This document shows, piece by piece, positions 53,055-62,369 of a stretch of DNA of 64,000 bases. How positions within the stretch are numbered: position 1 is the first letter of the stretch; every line of letters starts with the position of its first letter. The position numbers and the translations under genes were made by a program. The stretch is from Pyrinomonadaceae bacterium. Lineage in GTDB: Bacteria; Acidobacteriota; Blastocatellia; Pyrinomonadales; Pyrinomonadaceae. The notes under the pieces are model-generated. The model saw nothing but the letters and a program-made list of their open reading frames with translations. It searched no databases and was not told the DNA's origin. Where the stretch lies: contig JAJTWY010000001.1 of NCBI GenBank assembly GCA_021463165.1, positions 62,001 to 126,000 on the forward strand. The letters run 5' to 3'.

Positions 53055-53597
53055 ATGAGTGTTGAGACCATTGCCCGCCGATATTCTACCGCCCTTGCCG
53101 ACGCCGTTATCGCCGGCGGCGATGCGGCCAACGTAAAGAATGAACTGGAAGGTTGGGCCCGCCTGTTCGCAGATTCAGACGACCTCAGGGCTGTTTTCGG
53201 CAATCCTTCGATCAATCACGACAGCAAGGTAAAGGTCCTCGACGGGTTGATCGCGAAAACAAAGCCGTCGAAAACTACAGCCAACTTTCTAAAAGTGCTG
53301 CTCCAAAACGGACGCCTGACCGAGATCGTCGAGATAAACGACCGTTTTGGCCAGGTCCTCGAAGAACGGAGCGGCGTGGTCTCGGCCGAGATCATTTCGG
53401 CCCGTGAGGTTTCGGAAAGCGAAAAGGGCGAGTTCGAAAGGAATCTGACAAAACTCACCGGAAAACAGGTGAAAGTGAACTATAAGATCGATCAGGACCT
53501 CATCGGGGGTGCCGTAACACGTATCGGCTCAACGGTTTATGACGGATCGGTCAAAACGAAATTGGAAACTCTGCGCGAGCAGCTGGTGAATGGATAG
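53055..53597 (+). CDS. atpH: ATP synthase F1 subunit delta
   Basis: A 180-residue stator subunit at the top of F1. The N-terminal ETIARRYSTALADAVIAGGD and the C-terminal KVNYKIDQDLIGGAVTRIGSTVYDGSVKTKLE (quoted only for orientation: IGG-x3-RIGSTVYDGS) are family hallmarks. It follows atpF directly. An 86-base gap containing an 8-base inverted repeat (TTGATCTT at 53621, AAGATCAA at 53669) separates it from atpA. Confidence 0.93.
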   Translation: MSVETIARRYSTALADAVIAGGDAANVKNELEGWARLFADSDDLRAVFGNPSINHDSKVKVLDGLIAKTKPSKTTANFLKVLLQNGRLTEIVEINDRFGQVLEERSGVVSAEIISAREVSESEKGEFERNLTKLTGKQVKVNYKIDQDLIGGAVTRIGSTVYDGSVKTKLETLREQLVNG

Positions 53598-53683
53598 GCT
53601 TGAACTTTGATCCGTGTCCCTTGATCTTGGCTTGGAACCGAAGATCAGAGGCCTAAGATCCAAGGTCAAAGATCAAAAAGTTT

Positions 53684-55216
53684 ATGGAAGCAATCAAAGC
53701 AAACGAGATCAACGAGATCATTCGTGCACAGATCGAGAATTTTGACGCGTCGATGACGGTTGCCGAGGTCGGCACGGTCATCAAGGTCGGCGACGGTATC
53801 GCCGAGATCTACGGCCTTGAAAAGGTCATGGCAGGCGAACTGCTCGAGTTTGACTACGGCGTCCGCGGTCTCGCTCTTAACCTTGAAGAAGACAAGGTCG
53901 GCGCCGTGCTTTTCGGAGATTTTCAGAAGATCAAAGAGGGCGACGAAGCCAAGCGGACAAAGCGGATCATGAGCGTCCCCGTCGGCGACGCGATGATCGG
54001 CCGCGTGGTCGATGCTCTCGGAAACCCTATCGACGGCAAAGGGGAGGTCATTACCGACACCTACTATCCTGTCGAGCAGATCGCTCCGGGAATTATCGAA
54101 CGCCAACCTGTAAAAGAGCCTCTTCAAACTGGTTTGAAAGCTATCGACTCGATGGTTCCGATCGGCCGCGGACAGCGTGAGTTGATCATTGGCGACCGCC
54201 AGACCGGTAAGACCGCCGTTGCGATCGACACGATCATCAACCAGAAAGGCAAGGACGTTATCTGCGTCTATGTCGCTATCGGGCAAAAGGCCTCGACCGT
54301 TGCACAGGTTCGGCAGAAGCTCGAGGAATACGGCGCGATGGATTACACGATCATCGTGAACGCCTCGGCATCTGATCCGGCGGCCATGCAGTTCCTCGCT
54401 CCGTACGCCGGTTGCGCAATGGGCGAGTACTTCCGCGACAACGGCCGACACGCTTTGACGATCTACGACGATCTTTCAAAACAAGCGGCGGCGTATCGTG
54501 AGATCTCGCTGCTCTTGAGACGACCGCCGGGCCGCGAAGCCTATCCGGGCGACGTATTTTATCTACACTCACGCTTGCTCGAACGCGCAGCAAAGATGTC
54601 GGACAAACGCGGCGGCGGTTCGCTCACAAGCTTGCCGATCATCGAAACGCAAGCGGGCGACATCTCCGCGTATATTCCGACAAACGTGATCTCGATCACT
54701 GACGGACAGATCTTTCTCGAAGCCGATCTTTTTAACTCAGGCGTGCGTCCGGCGATCAACGTCGGCAACTCGGTTTCGCGTGTCGGCGGTTCGGCCCAGA
54801 TCAAGGCGATGAAGCAGGTTGCCGGAACGCTCCGTATCGACCTCGCTCAGTTTCGTGAACTTGCGGCATTTGCCCAGTTCGGTTCTGACCTCGACAAGGC
54901 AACGCAGGCCCAGCTCGAACGCGGCCGCCGCCTGACCGAGATCCTCAAGCAGCCGCAGTATGTTCCGATGGACGTGGTCGAACAGGTTTTCATCATCTGG
55001 ACCGTGACCAACGGCCTCGCGGATGATGTTGAAGTTACCGATCTGAAGCGATTTGAAGACGAACTGCTCAAGTTCGCAGAAGAGGCTCACCCGGGCGTGC
55101 TGAACACGCTTCGAGAGAAACGCTCGATCGACGATGCTCTCAAGGCTGAAATGAAGGAAGCGGTCGAAGATTTCAAGGCGACGAGGTGGGAGACGGCTGG
55201 AGCGGCGACGGCCTAG
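53684..55216 (+). CDS. atpA: ATP synthase F1 subunit alpha
   Basis: A 510-residue nucleotide-binding subunit. The P-loop is [15 protein letters not shown] (about 169-183). ILRAQIENF-type start, [20 protein letters not shown] [14 protein letters not shown], and the signature [14 protein letters not shown] are clear. It carries the non-catalytic nucleotide sites of F1. The beta-subunit gene, usually downstream of gamma, is not present in the window. Confidence 0.97.
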   Translation: MEAIKANEINEIIRAQIENFDASMTVAEVGTVIKVGDGIAEIYGLEKVMAGELLEFDYGVRGLALNLEEDKVGAVLFGDFQKIKEGDEAKRTKRIMSVPVGDAMIGRVVDALGNPIDGKGEVITDTYYPVEQIAPGIIERQPVKEPLQTGLKAIDSMVPIGRGQRELIIGDRQTGKTAVAIDTIINQKGKDVICVYVAIGQKASTVAQVRQKLEEYGAMDYTIIVNASASDPAAMQFLAPYAGCAMGEYFRDNGRHALTIYDDLSKQAAAYREISLLLRRPPGREAYPGDVFYLHSRLLERAAKMSDKRGGGSLTSLPIIETQAGDISAYIPTNVISITDGQIFLEADLFNSGVRPAINVGNSVSRVGGSAQIKAMKQVAGTLRIDLAQFRELAAFAQFGSDLDKATQAQLERGRRLTEILKQPQYVPMDVVEQVFIIWTVTNGLADDVEVTDLKRFEDELLKFAEEAHPGVLNTLREKRSIDDALKAEMKEAVEDFKATRWETAGAATA

Positions 55217-55282
55217 GAGTACTTGCAAGGTCCAGGATCAGTCGACATTGGTCCTTGAGGGGCTGACCTTCTACTAACAAAT

Positions 55283-56158
55283 ATGGCAAGTTTGCTAGAC
55301 ATGCGCCGGCGGATCAAGTCGGTCAAGAACACACAGCAGATCACCAAAGCCATGAAAATGGTCGCGGCGGCAAAGTTAAAGCGTGCGCAGGATCGCGTGA
55401 CCGCGGCGAGGCCCTACGCACAAAAGATGTCAGCGGTTCTCGGCGGGCTTAGTGCCAAGGTAGCTGACGAATTCTCGCATCCACTGCTCGATAATCGTGG
55501 AGACGATAAGTACCTTGTAGTCCTCGTTAGCGCGGATAAGGGCCTTGCCGGCGCGTTTAATGCGAACGTCATCAAGGCCGCGCAGGCTTTTTTAAGAGAA
55601 AATGAGGCCAAGAACTCTCAGATGGTCGCGGTCGGACGAAAGGGGCGCGACTTCTTCAAGCGTCGTGACATTGTCTTTGCCGACGAACACCTTGGCTTGA
55701 CCGGAAGCGGCCAGGTAAATCACGAAGATGCCCTGCGCATCGCGCGAGACATTGTCCGGCGGTTCACCGAGGACGGGTCGATCGATAAGGTCTTTCTTGT
55801 CTATACCGAGTTCAAGACGGTTCTGTCGCAAAAGCCCGTTATCGAACAGGTCCTGCCGATCCCCAGGATCGAACCGTCGGAAGAAGGTGAGAGCGGCGTG
55901 CAGGCCGAATATATCTATGAACAACCTGCGGCCGAGATCTTTGGCCGGCTTCTGCCAAAGCAGGTCGAGACTCAGATATACAAATCGATGCTTGAGTCGG
56001 TCGCGAGCGAACAGGGCTCCCGAATGACGGCAATGGATTCGGCGTCAAAGAACGCCGGCGAGCTGATCGACAACCTTACTCTTAACATGAATCGTATCCG
56101 ACAGGCGGCGATCACAAAAGAGATCATCGAAGTGGTCAGCGGGGCCGCAGCCGCCTAA
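55283..56158 (+). CDS. atpG: ATP synthase F1 subunit gamma
   Basis: A 291-residue rotor-shaft subunit. N-terminal RRRIKSVKNTQQITKAMKMV and VSADKGLAGAFNANV, and C-terminal MTAMDSASKNAGELIDNLTL with INKARQAAITKEI-like RIRQAAITKEIIEVVSGA, are diagnostic. It is the last ATP synthase gene of this cluster and is followed by a strong hairpin. Confidence 0.96.
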   Translation: MASLLDMRRRIKSVKNTQQITKAMKMVAAAKLKRAQDRVTAARPYAQKMSAVLGGLSAKVADEFSHPLLDNRGDDKYLVVLVSADKGLAGAFNANVIKAAQAFLRENEAKNSQMVAVGRKGRDFFKRRDIVFADEHLGLTGSGQVNHEDALRIARDIVRRFTEDGSIDKVFLVYTEFKTVLSQKPVIEQVLPIPRIEPSEEGESGVQAEYIYEQPAAEIFGRLLPKQVETQIYKSMLESVASEQGSRMTAMDSASKNAGELIDNLTLNMNRIRQAAITKEIIEVVSGAAAA

Positions 56159-56179
56159 GATCTTTGATCTATCGAAGCC

Positions 56180-56209
56180 AAAGGCTCGAAGTTACGGCTT
56201 CGAGCCTTT
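56180..56209 (+). terminator. Terminator-like hairpin after atpG
   Basis: AAAGGCTCGAAG (56180-56191) and CTTCGAGCCTTT (56198-56209) form a perfect 12-base stem with a 6-base loop. A T-containing tail (CGGATTTT) follows. It lies 21 bases after the atpG stop and marks the end of the atp transcript. Confidence 0.65.
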
Positions 56210-56292
56210 CGGATTTTGAACTTTTGTCGATTTTCGTTTATGCTTTGCTTGCTTTTCAATAAGACAAACAAACGACTTTCGGAGGGATCATT

Positions 56293-56547
56293 ATGTTGGC
56301 AGTAGTTGGTTCATTGATTGCGTTCATTGGTGCTATTTGGCTTATCGTCACGGCGATACAAACAGGCCAAACCACCGGCGACAAGGTGATATGGGCTTTG
56401 GTAAATTTCCTTTGCCAGCCGCTCGGCGGGATAATTTTTTACATCGTCAAGAAACAGGGCCTGATCCCGCTCTTGATGGTCATCGGAGGATGGGTTCTGT
56501 TGATCGCCGGCGGAGGAATGAACTTCTCGGTTGGCAATATGCCCTAG
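56293..56547 (+). CDS. Small two- or three-helix membrane protein
   Basis: An 84-residue hydrophobic protein with a good GGAGGG ribosome-binding site. Helices fall near residues 3-23, 33-52 and 58-75. The middle resembles short superinfection-exclusion / DUF-type small membrane proteins (LVNFLCQPLGGIIFYIVKKQ), but I cannot assign a family. It lies between the atp terminator and the VanZ-like gene. Confidence 0.7.
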   Translation: MLAVVGSLIAFIGAIWLIVTAIQTGQTTGDKVIWALVNFLCQPLGGIIFYIVKKQGLIPLLMVIGGWVLLIAGGGMNFSVGNMP

Positions 56548-56555
56548 GGTAATGT

Positions 56556-57032
56556 GTGTTTCCTTTTGATCTTTCATGGCGCGTTTTGCTGTTGCGATAC
56601 GCGCCAATTGTTTTCTGGTTGGGCGTGATCTTTCTCTTATCGTCCGGGACAGGTTCAGCCGTTGAGACATCACGCATCATCGGGCCGCTGCTTAAGTTCC
56701 TATTTCCTGCTCTCGAACCGGCGACGATGCAGGTCATTCATGGACTGGTCCGCAAGGCCGCCCACGTTACCGAATACGCCGTGCTTGCGCTCTTGGTCGC
56801 ACGAGCCCTAGCAGGATCTGGATCTCCTCTCTGGCCGATTTGGGCCGTGCTGCTCGTGTCGGTAACCGCATTGGCGGATGAGATAAACCAGGGTTACAAC
56901 CCACAACGCACCGGTTCCGGGTGGGACGTGGTCCTCGATATTTCCGGAGGCTTGCTCGGCTTGGTGCTTTTTTGGTTTTGGACGGGACGGCAAAAGAGAT
57001 CGCCGCCCGGCGGTGGCGTCGAGCGGATATAA
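56556..57032 (+). CDS. VanZ-like family membrane protein
   Basis: A 158-residue protein starting with GTG, with about four membrane helices. The VanZ pattern is present: RKAAHVTEYAVLALLVARAL, then ALADEINQGYNPQRTGSGWD and VVLDISGGLLG. VanZ homologues modulate sensitivity to some glycopeptides, but most are uncharacterised. The gene starts 8 bases after the small membrane protein. Confidence 0.88.
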   Translation: MFPFDLSWRVLLLRYAPIVFWLGVIFLLSSGTGSAVETSRIIGPLLKFLFPALEPATMQVIHGLVRKAAHVTEYAVLALLVARALAGSGSPLWPIWAVLLVSVTALADEINQGYNPQRTGSGWDVVLDISGGLLGLVLFWFWTGRQKRSPPGGGVERI

Positions 57033-57133
57033 TGGAGCGTTCAGGCTGCTTACGGTATGCAATTGATATCTTCCAAAATACCGAACTTTGTGTCATAGTT
57101 TTACGTTAAGAACTTCAGTAAGGAGAACTCTAC

Positions 57134-58282
57134 ATGAGCATTATTGACAGGATCAAGAGCGAGGCACTCAACCAGTTCATTGAGGTGATCGAGTGGCTCG
57201 ATAATTCCGGCGACACAATGGTGTATCGTTTCCCCGTTGCGGGCCAGGAGATCAAGAACGGCGCACAGCTGATCGTTCGTGAATCGCAGACTGCGGTCTT
57301 TGTTTTTGAAGGCCAGGTCGCGGACGTTTTCACGCCCGGCCGCTATACGGTCGAGGGCGGAAATACGCCGATCTTGTCAAAACTCGGAGCATGGAAATAC
57401 GGCTTCAACTCGCCGATCAAATCGGAAGTTTATTTTGTCAATACAAAACAGTTCACCGACATGAAGTGGGGGACGTCGAATCCGATCATGCTTCGTGACG
57501 CCGACTTCGGGATCGTCCAACTTCGGGCCTTCGGTGCCTACAGTCTTCGCGTCGCCGACGCGGGTGAGTTCATTAAGGAAATAGCTGGGACAAACGCGAA
57601 GTTTTCGACCGATGATATCGAGGGTCAGCTTAAGCGAGCGATCGTTACTGAGTTCTCAGATGCTCTCGGTGAGCTGAAGATCCCGGCGCTCGACCTCGCA
57701 TCGCAGTATAAGGAACTGGGCGATAAGATCCGCGGCTTTATTAACGGCGATTTCAGCGGCTACGGACTCGAAGTTACTAAGTTCTATGTTGAGAACGTCA
57801 GTGTTCCAGAAACCGTTCAAGAGGCGATCGACAAGCGCGCTGCCATGGGAGCGATCGGCAATGTCGATCAGTACATGAAGTTTCAGGCGGCCGATGCCCT
57901 TCGTGATGCGGCGCAGAATGAAGGCGGCGGTGCCGGTCTCGGCGCCGGACTGGGCGCCGGATTTGCCATGGGCAATCAAATGGTTGGAGCTTTCGGCGGT
58001 ATGCAGCAAGGTGGTGGCGGAGCGGCTCCGGCTGCGACGACTCCCTGTCCGAGCTGCGGTAAAGCTAACGCAGTTGGCGCAAAATTCTGTTCGGACTGCG
58101 GCGGCAAGATGGAGATCGCACAGGTTCCATGCGTGAAGTGCGGTGCCCAGCTTCGCGAAGGTGCGAAATTCTGCTCAGAGTGTGGTTCGACCCAGGAAAA
58201 AGCAAAATGCGGAAACTGCCAGTTCGAGCTTGCCGCAGGAGCGAAATTCTGTCCGGAATGCGGGACTAAAACGGAAGCTTAG
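57134..58282 (+). CDS. SPFH domain protein with C-terminal zinc ribbons
   Basis: A 382-residue protein, YdjP/virion-core-like. The SPFH domain spans about 20-250 (FPVAGQEIKNGAQLIVRESQ; FTPGRYTVEGGNTPILS). A Gly-rich linker (260-295) leads to three double-Cys zinc ribbons near the C-terminus: CPSCGKANAVGAKFCSDCGG, CVKCGAQLREGAKFCSECGS and CGNCQFELAAGAKFCPECGT. It has no clear membrane helix. SPFH proteins assemble membrane microdomains. AAGGAGA precedes the ATG. Confidence 0.9.
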   Translation: MSIIDRIKSEALNQFIEVIEWLDNSGDTMVYRFPVAGQEIKNGAQLIVRESQTAVFVFEGQVADVFTPGRYTVEGGNTPILSKLGAWKYGFNSPIKSEVYFVNTKQFTDMKWGTSNPIMLRDADFGIVQLRAFGAYSLRVADAGEFIKEIAGTNAKFSTDDIEGQLKRAIVTEFSDALGELKIPALDLASQYKELGDKIRGFINGDFSGYGLEVTKFYVENVSVPETVQEAIDKRAAMGAIGNVDQYMKFQAADALRDAAQNEGGGAGLGAGLGAGFAMGNQMVGAFGGMQQGGGGAAPAATTPCPSCGKANAVGAKFCSDCGGKMEIAQVPCVKCGAQLREGAKFCSECGSTQEKAKCGNCQFELAAGAKFCPECGTKTEA

Positions 58283-58376
58283 CACGAACAGCCGCACCTG
58301 ATGCTTCGATTTTCACCGAGCACATCGTGCTCGCGACCGGGCCGCCCGCTAACGCTGGCGGTTCTGCCTTTTTATT

Positions 58377-58553
58377 ATGCCGATCAGTCCGCAACTTTTA
58401 GAAATCCTCCGCTGTCCGAAATGCAAGTCTGAATTGCAGATCGATGAGGCTCAAACGCGCCTAAAATGTCTAGATCCGGAATGTGCGCTCGTATATCCGA
58501 TTCGCGACGATATCCCGGTGATGCTGATCGAAGAGGCGACGGTCGAAAAGTGA
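58377..58553 (+). CDS. Trm112-like (YcaR) small zinc protein
   Basis: A 58-residue protein: SPQLLEILRCPKCKSELQID, then LKCLDPECALVYPIRDDIPV and MLIEEA. The CPKC, and the second pair around C-x4-C, with the ending YPIRDDIPVMLIEEA, match Trm112/YcaR, a small activator of methyltransferases or a lipid-A-associated protein. It is just ahead of the glycosyltransferase gene, a common neighbourhood in Gram-negative envelopes. Confidence 0.85.
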   Translation: MPISPQLLEILRCPKCKSELQIDEAQTRLKCLDPECALVYPIRDDIPVMLIEEATVEK

Positions 58554-58569
58554 TCGACACGCCTTTGTA

Positions 58570-59646
58570 ATGCAGGCCGAAGACCCGAGACCCAAATCCG
58601 AATACGCGATCGACTGGTCAAATGTAGATCGTGTTATGATCGTAAAGCTGCGTTCGATAGGCGATACCGTATTATCGACCCCATCTTTGATCGCCCTTCG
58701 CCGGTTCCTTCCGGAGGCAAGGATCGATATTCTCCTAGAAGACTGGGTGGCGCCTTTGCTCGAGGGTCACGACTCGGTCAATTCGGTGATCTCGGTAGGC
58801 AGGACCGCGTTTGCCAGATTCAATACAGCGGGAGAGCTTCGGCGTCAAAAGTATGACGTCGCCATTAACCTACATGGCGGCACGACGGCGACGTTTTTTA
58901 CCGCCGCCAGCCGTGCAAAACATCGGGTCGGTTACGCCGAATATCGTTATTCGTTTCTCTACAATCATCTACTCTCGTCGGCGTCGGATTTTTGGAAGGC
59001 GGAATACACTCACTCCGCTGAGCAGCAGCTTGCGCTACTTGGATTCATAGGCGTTCCCGTCGATGACCGGCCAAAATCCCGATTGATCGTGTCGGAACCA
59101 GCCGCCGAACAAGTCCGAACCGCTTGCCGCGGCGATTGGTACAACGAAGGCCGCTTCGCATTGCTACATCCGTCGTCAGCATTTTTTACAAAACAATGGC
59201 CCACTGAGAATTTTGCGCGTATAGCTGAGACTCTTTCTGAAAGAGGCCTTCATCCGGTTGCAGTTGCGTCGAGAAATGAAAGAGAGGTGCTGGACGAGCT
59301 GGAAAGAATCTCAAAAATCCCGATCACAACCTTCGATAACCTCACACTGCCCGAGATAACCGCACTTGCGGCGAAAGCACACCTATTCGTCGGCAACGAC
59401 TCAGGCATCGCCCACATCGCGGCCGCCGTCGAAACGCCGACCGTCGTCATATTCGGCTCGTCAAACCGGAATCATTGGCGTCCATGGACGAATGCGCCGA
59501 ACGAGATCGTATATGAGGAGTTTGCTTGTCAACCGTGTCCCGGCTATGAATGCAGAGAATTCGGCGATGCACGGTGTATCGGAAATGTGCCTCCAAGCGC
59601 CGTATTTACTGCGCTTGAGCGCATTTTATCCCTATCGAAAGGTTGA
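58570..59646 (+). CDS. Glycosyltransferase family 9 (heptosyltransferase-like)
   Basis: A 358-residue cytoplasmic enzyme. The N-terminal IVKLRSIGDTVLSTPSLIAL and the C-terminal FVGNDSGIAHIAAAVETPTV are GT9 signatures, the latter including the GNDSG donor-binding loop. VNLHGG-like INLHGGTTATFF is present. In the family it transfers ADP-heptose to lipopolysaccharide core. Whether this organism makes heptose-containing LPS is not visible here. Confidence 0.93.
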   Translation: MQAEDPRPKSEYAIDWSNVDRVMIVKLRSIGDTVLSTPSLIALRRFLPEARIDILLEDWVAPLLEGHDSVNSVISVGRTAFARFNTAGELRRQKYDVAINLHGGTTATFFTAASRAKHRVGYAEYRYSFLYNHLLSSASDFWKAEYTHSAEQQLALLGFIGVPVDDRPKSRLIVSEPAAEQVRTACRGDWYNEGRFALLHPSSAFFTKQWPTENFARIAETLSERGLHPVAVASRNEREVLDELERISKIPITTFDNLTLPEITALAAKAHLFVGNDSGIAHIAAAVETPTVVIFGSSNRNHWRPWTNAPNEIVYEEFACQPCPGYECREFGDARCIGNVPPSAVFTALERILSLSKG

Positions 59647-59707
59647 CACTAAATAGCGCAAACACTAGTATTTATAGTTTCGACTATTGTAGCCGAAGTG
59701 TCTCTGT

Positions 59708-61213
59708 ATGTTTGAGTCGTTATCCGAAAAGCTAAAAAGGTCGCTGAAAAATCTGCGTGGGCAGGGTACATTGACGCCTGAGCATGTGGACGCTGCCTTG
59801 CGTGAGATCCGGATGGCGCTGCTTGAGGCAGATGTCAACTACAAGGTTGCTAAAGACTTTGTCGATGCAGTTCGGGTAAAGGCCGAGGGGCAGGAAGTTT
59901 GGCAGGATCTCAAGCCTCACGAACAGGTTGTCAAGATCGTCTATGATGAGCTGAGCGCCCTGATGGGCGGCACTTCGTCGAGGCTTGTTTTTACCAAGCA
60001 GACCCCGAACGTCGTAATGATCGTCGGTTTGCAAGGCTCGGGTAAGACAACCTCGACCGGTAAGATCTCGCGCTGGCTCGCTGACAACCAGGAACGCAAA
60101 CCTTTGCTCGTCTCGGTCGATGTCTATCGACCGGCGGCCCGTGAACAGCTTCGGGTGGTCGGAGCTGCCGTCGGCATCCCGGTTTATGAGGCAAAAGAGT
60201 CGAATGACCCGCTGACACTGGTTCGCGGCGCTATGAAGCACGCGACCGAATTTGGCTTCGACACTCTGATGATCGATACCGCCGGCCGTCTTCATATCGA
60301 TGACGAGCTTATGGTCGAACTTGAATCGATCAAGGCGGAAACAAAGCCCGTCGAGGTCCTTTTCGTCGCGGACTCTATGACCGGACAGGATGCTGTTCGC
60401 TCGGCCGAGGTGTTTCACGAGCGTGTCGGCATTACAGGCGTTGTGCTGACAAAAATGGACGGCGATGCCCGAGGCGGTGCGGCACTTTCGATCAAACAGG
60501 TGATCGGACAGCCGGTAAAATTCGTCGGCGTCGGTGAAAAGTATGATGCGATCGAACCATTCTACCCTGACCGTATAGCTCAGAGAATACTCGGGATGGG
60601 CGACGTACTGTCGCTGATCGAGGAAGTTCAGGGCAAGATCGACGAGAAAGAGGCCCAGGAACAGTTGCGAAAGATGGCGAGCAATCAGTTCACGCTCGAA
60701 GATTTCGCCAACCAGCTAGGGCAGTTCAAAAAGCTTGGCTCGATGTCGAAGCTTATGAAGATGCTACCGGAACAGCTCATCGGCGGCATGCAGATCACTG
60801 ATGAGCAATCGGCAGTCGTAGATCAGCAAATGAAACGCACCGAAGCGATCATCGGTTCGATGACCAGGCAGGAAAAGAACGATCACAAGGTCATCGACGC
60901 CAGCCGGAAAACACGCATAGCAAACGGCAGCGGCTCGACCATAGCAGAGGTAAATCAACTTCTCCGCCAGTATGAGCAGATGCGGAAAATGATGTCGCAA
61001 ATGAGCCGCGGCGGAATGTTCGGTGGACTAGGTCGAAAAATGATGGGCAGCCTGGCCGGCGGGTTGGGCGGTGGCTTGAGCGGCCTGCTCGGTGGGGGCG
61101 ATATGGGCCTTGAAGGAGATGACGATTTCCCCCGAAATACAAGTTCTAACGGAAGCGGTGGATCGCTTTCGAGCAGGATAAAAAAGAAGAAGAGACACAA
61201 AAAGAGGAGATAG
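59708..61213 (+). CDS. ffh: Signal recognition particle protein Ffh
   Basis: A 501-residue GTPase that targets membrane proteins co-translationally with 4.5S RNA. N-domain (ESLSEKLKRSLKNLRGQGTL), G-domain with GLQGSGKTTSTGKISRWL, DTAGRLHID, TKMDGDARGGAALSIKQ and GVGEKYDAIEPFYPDRIAQRIL (in part). The C-terminal M-domain is Met-rich (QMRKMMSQMSRGGMFGGLG) with a long Gly- and Lys-rich tail. The 4.5S RNA gene is not seen here. It begins the conserved ffh-rpsP block. Confidence 0.97.
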   Translation: MFESLSEKLKRSLKNLRGQGTLTPEHVDAALREIRMALLEADVNYKVAKDFVDAVRVKAEGQEVWQDLKPHEQVVKIVYDELSALMGGTSSRLVFTKQTPNVVMIVGLQGSGKTTSTGKISRWLADNQERKPLLVSVDVYRPAAREQLRVVGAAVGIPVYEAKESNDPLTLVRGAMKHATEFGFDTLMIDTAGRLHIDDELMVELESIKAETKPVEVLFVADSMTGQDAVRSAEVFHERVGITGVVLTKMDGDARGGAALSIKQVIGQPVKFVGVGEKYDAIEPFYPDRIAQRILGMGDVLSLIEEVQGKIDEKEAQEQLRKMASNQFTLEDFANQLGQFKKLGSMSKLMKMLPEQLIGGMQITDEQSAVVDQQMKRTEAIIGSMTRQEKNDHKVIDASRKTRIANGSGSTIAEVNQLLRQYEQMRKMMSQMSRGGMFGGLGRKMMGSLAGGLGGGLSGLLGGGDMGLEGDDDFPRNTSSNGSGGSLSSRIKKKKRHKKRR

Positions 61214-61276
61214 TGAACAGTAACGAGGAAACTGTGACATAGTTCCTTGTCACTCGTTGGTGGTCACTTGCGGAAT

Positions 61277-61528
61277 ATGTTAGCAATTAGTCTGATGAGA
61301 ATGGGAGCGAAAGGGAAACCTTTCTATCGCTTGGTCGTGAAAGAAAAACGGAGCAAGCGTGACGGCAAATATATTGAAAACCTCGGTACTTACAATCCGA
61401 TGCTCGATCCGGCCGAGGTCATCCTGAAACACGACCGCATCAATTACTGGATCGGTGTCGGCGCGCAGCCGACCGATACGGTCAAAAGCCTGATCAAGAA
61501 CAATCCGACGCAGGAAGAAGCTGCATAA
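61277..61528 (+). CDS. rpsP: 30S ribosomal protein S16
   Basis: An 83-residue ribosomal protein, [20 protein letters not shown] and [13 protein letters not shown], from ATG 61277. The family normally starts with (V/L)xIRLxRxGxKxxPxYR, and this matches. A longer frame from 61247 has no similarity. It lies between ffh and the KH-domain gene. Confidence 0.95.
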   Translation: MLAISLMRMGAKGKPFYRLVVKEKRSKRDGKYIENLGTYNPMLDPAEVILKHDRINYWIGVGAQPTDTVKSLIKNNPTQEEAA

Positions 61529-61581
61529 GCGCGGAAGCTTTTTAGTCTCTGGGGCCTTTGTGCCTCCGGAGTTAAGGGTAC

Positions 61582-61815
61582 ATGAAAGAAGCTGTCGAAA
61601 AGATCATTAAGGCGCTTGTCGGCGATTCGGATGCTGTTGAGGTTTCCGAAAGCGGTGATGGTAAAAACGTGCGTATTGAGGTTCGCGTTGGCGAGTCCGA
61701 TATGGGGCGTGTCATCGGCCGCGAAGGTCGTACCGTTAAAGCGATCCGCAGCATTCTTTTCGTCGCCGGTCAGAAGCACTCACGCCGATATCAGCTTGAT
61801 CTGATCGAGGACTAA
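61582..61815 (+). CDS. khpA: KH-domain RNA-binding protein KhpA
   Basis: A 77-residue KH protein. The KH signature is GRVIGREGRTVKAIRSILFV, preceded by an acidic-basic strand (KNVRIEVRVGESD). In other bacteria it pairs with KhpB to affect RNA turnover and cell elongation. Position between rpsP and rimM is conserved. Confidence 0.94.
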   Translation: MKEAVEKIIKALVGDSDAVEVSESGDGKNVRIEVRVGESDMGRVIGREGRTVKAIRSILFVAGQKHSRRYQLDLIED

Positions 61816-61821
61816 AGCGAG

Positions 61822-62334
61822 GTGGAGGATCTCGTTGCGATCGCGAAGGTCGTTCGTCCGCGCGGGCTGAAGGGTGAGGTCGTTGCCGAGATCCGAACTG
61901 ACTTTCCCGAGAGGTTCGAATCTCTGAAGGACGTCACGGCGGTTCGCCCGGGAGGGGAACGCTTCGAATTGAAAATTGAAAAGGCATGGTTTCAGAACGG
62001 CCGGGTCATCTTGAAATTTGATGGCCACGACACAGTCGAAGCGGCGGAAACGCTACGCGACAATGAGATCTGTGTGGCAGAATCCGAGGTGGTCGAACTT
62101 GACGATGGCGAGTTTTACGATTGGGAACTAGAGGGCTGCAAGGTTGAAACGCTCGATGGAACTCCGATTGGCTCTGTATCCGAGCTGATGCGAACCGGGG
62201 GAACAGAATTGCTGGTTGTTAAGAGTGGCGGTAGAGACTATCTGATCCCATTTGCCGAAGCGATCTGTGTTGAGATCGACATTGAAAACAAGTTGATCCG
62301 GATCGACCCGCCCGAGGGGCTCCTTGAGTTTTAG
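61822..62334 (+). CDS. rimM: Ribosome maturation factor RimM
   Basis: A 170-residue 16S rRNA maturation factor with a GTG start 6 bases after khpA. The start AIAKVVRPRGLKGEVVAEIR and the PRC-barrel end (FYDWELEGCKVETLDGTPIG, then LVVKSGGRDYLIPFAEAICV) fit RimM. It acts on the 30S head together with S19. Confidence 0.95.
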   Translation: MEDLVAIAKVVRPRGLKGEVVAEIRTDFPERFESLKDVTAVRPGGERFELKIEKAWFQNGRVILKFDGHDTVEAAETLRDNEICVAESEVVELDDGEFYDWELEGCKVETLDGTPIGSVSELMRTGGTELLVVKSGGRDYLIPFAEAICVEIDIENKLIRIDPPEGLLEF

Positions 62335-62369
62335 GTCTCATGCTTGAGATCTGAACTCAAAAAGAATTC

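Noticed and set aside
53666..54451. 261-codon minus-strand frame opposite atpA
   Set aside because: Mirror of a conserved gene; its Asp/Val/Leu-rich sequence reflects reverse-complemented codons and not a protein family.
58342..58361. Possible terminator (CCGCC/GGCGG stem with later T-run) after the SPFH gene
   Set aside because: The stem is only five pairs and the T-run is offset by several bases. Not strong enough to list.
59732..60418. 228-codon minus-strand frame opposite ffh
   Set aside because: Fully contained in ffh on the other strand with no motif or ribosome-binding site.
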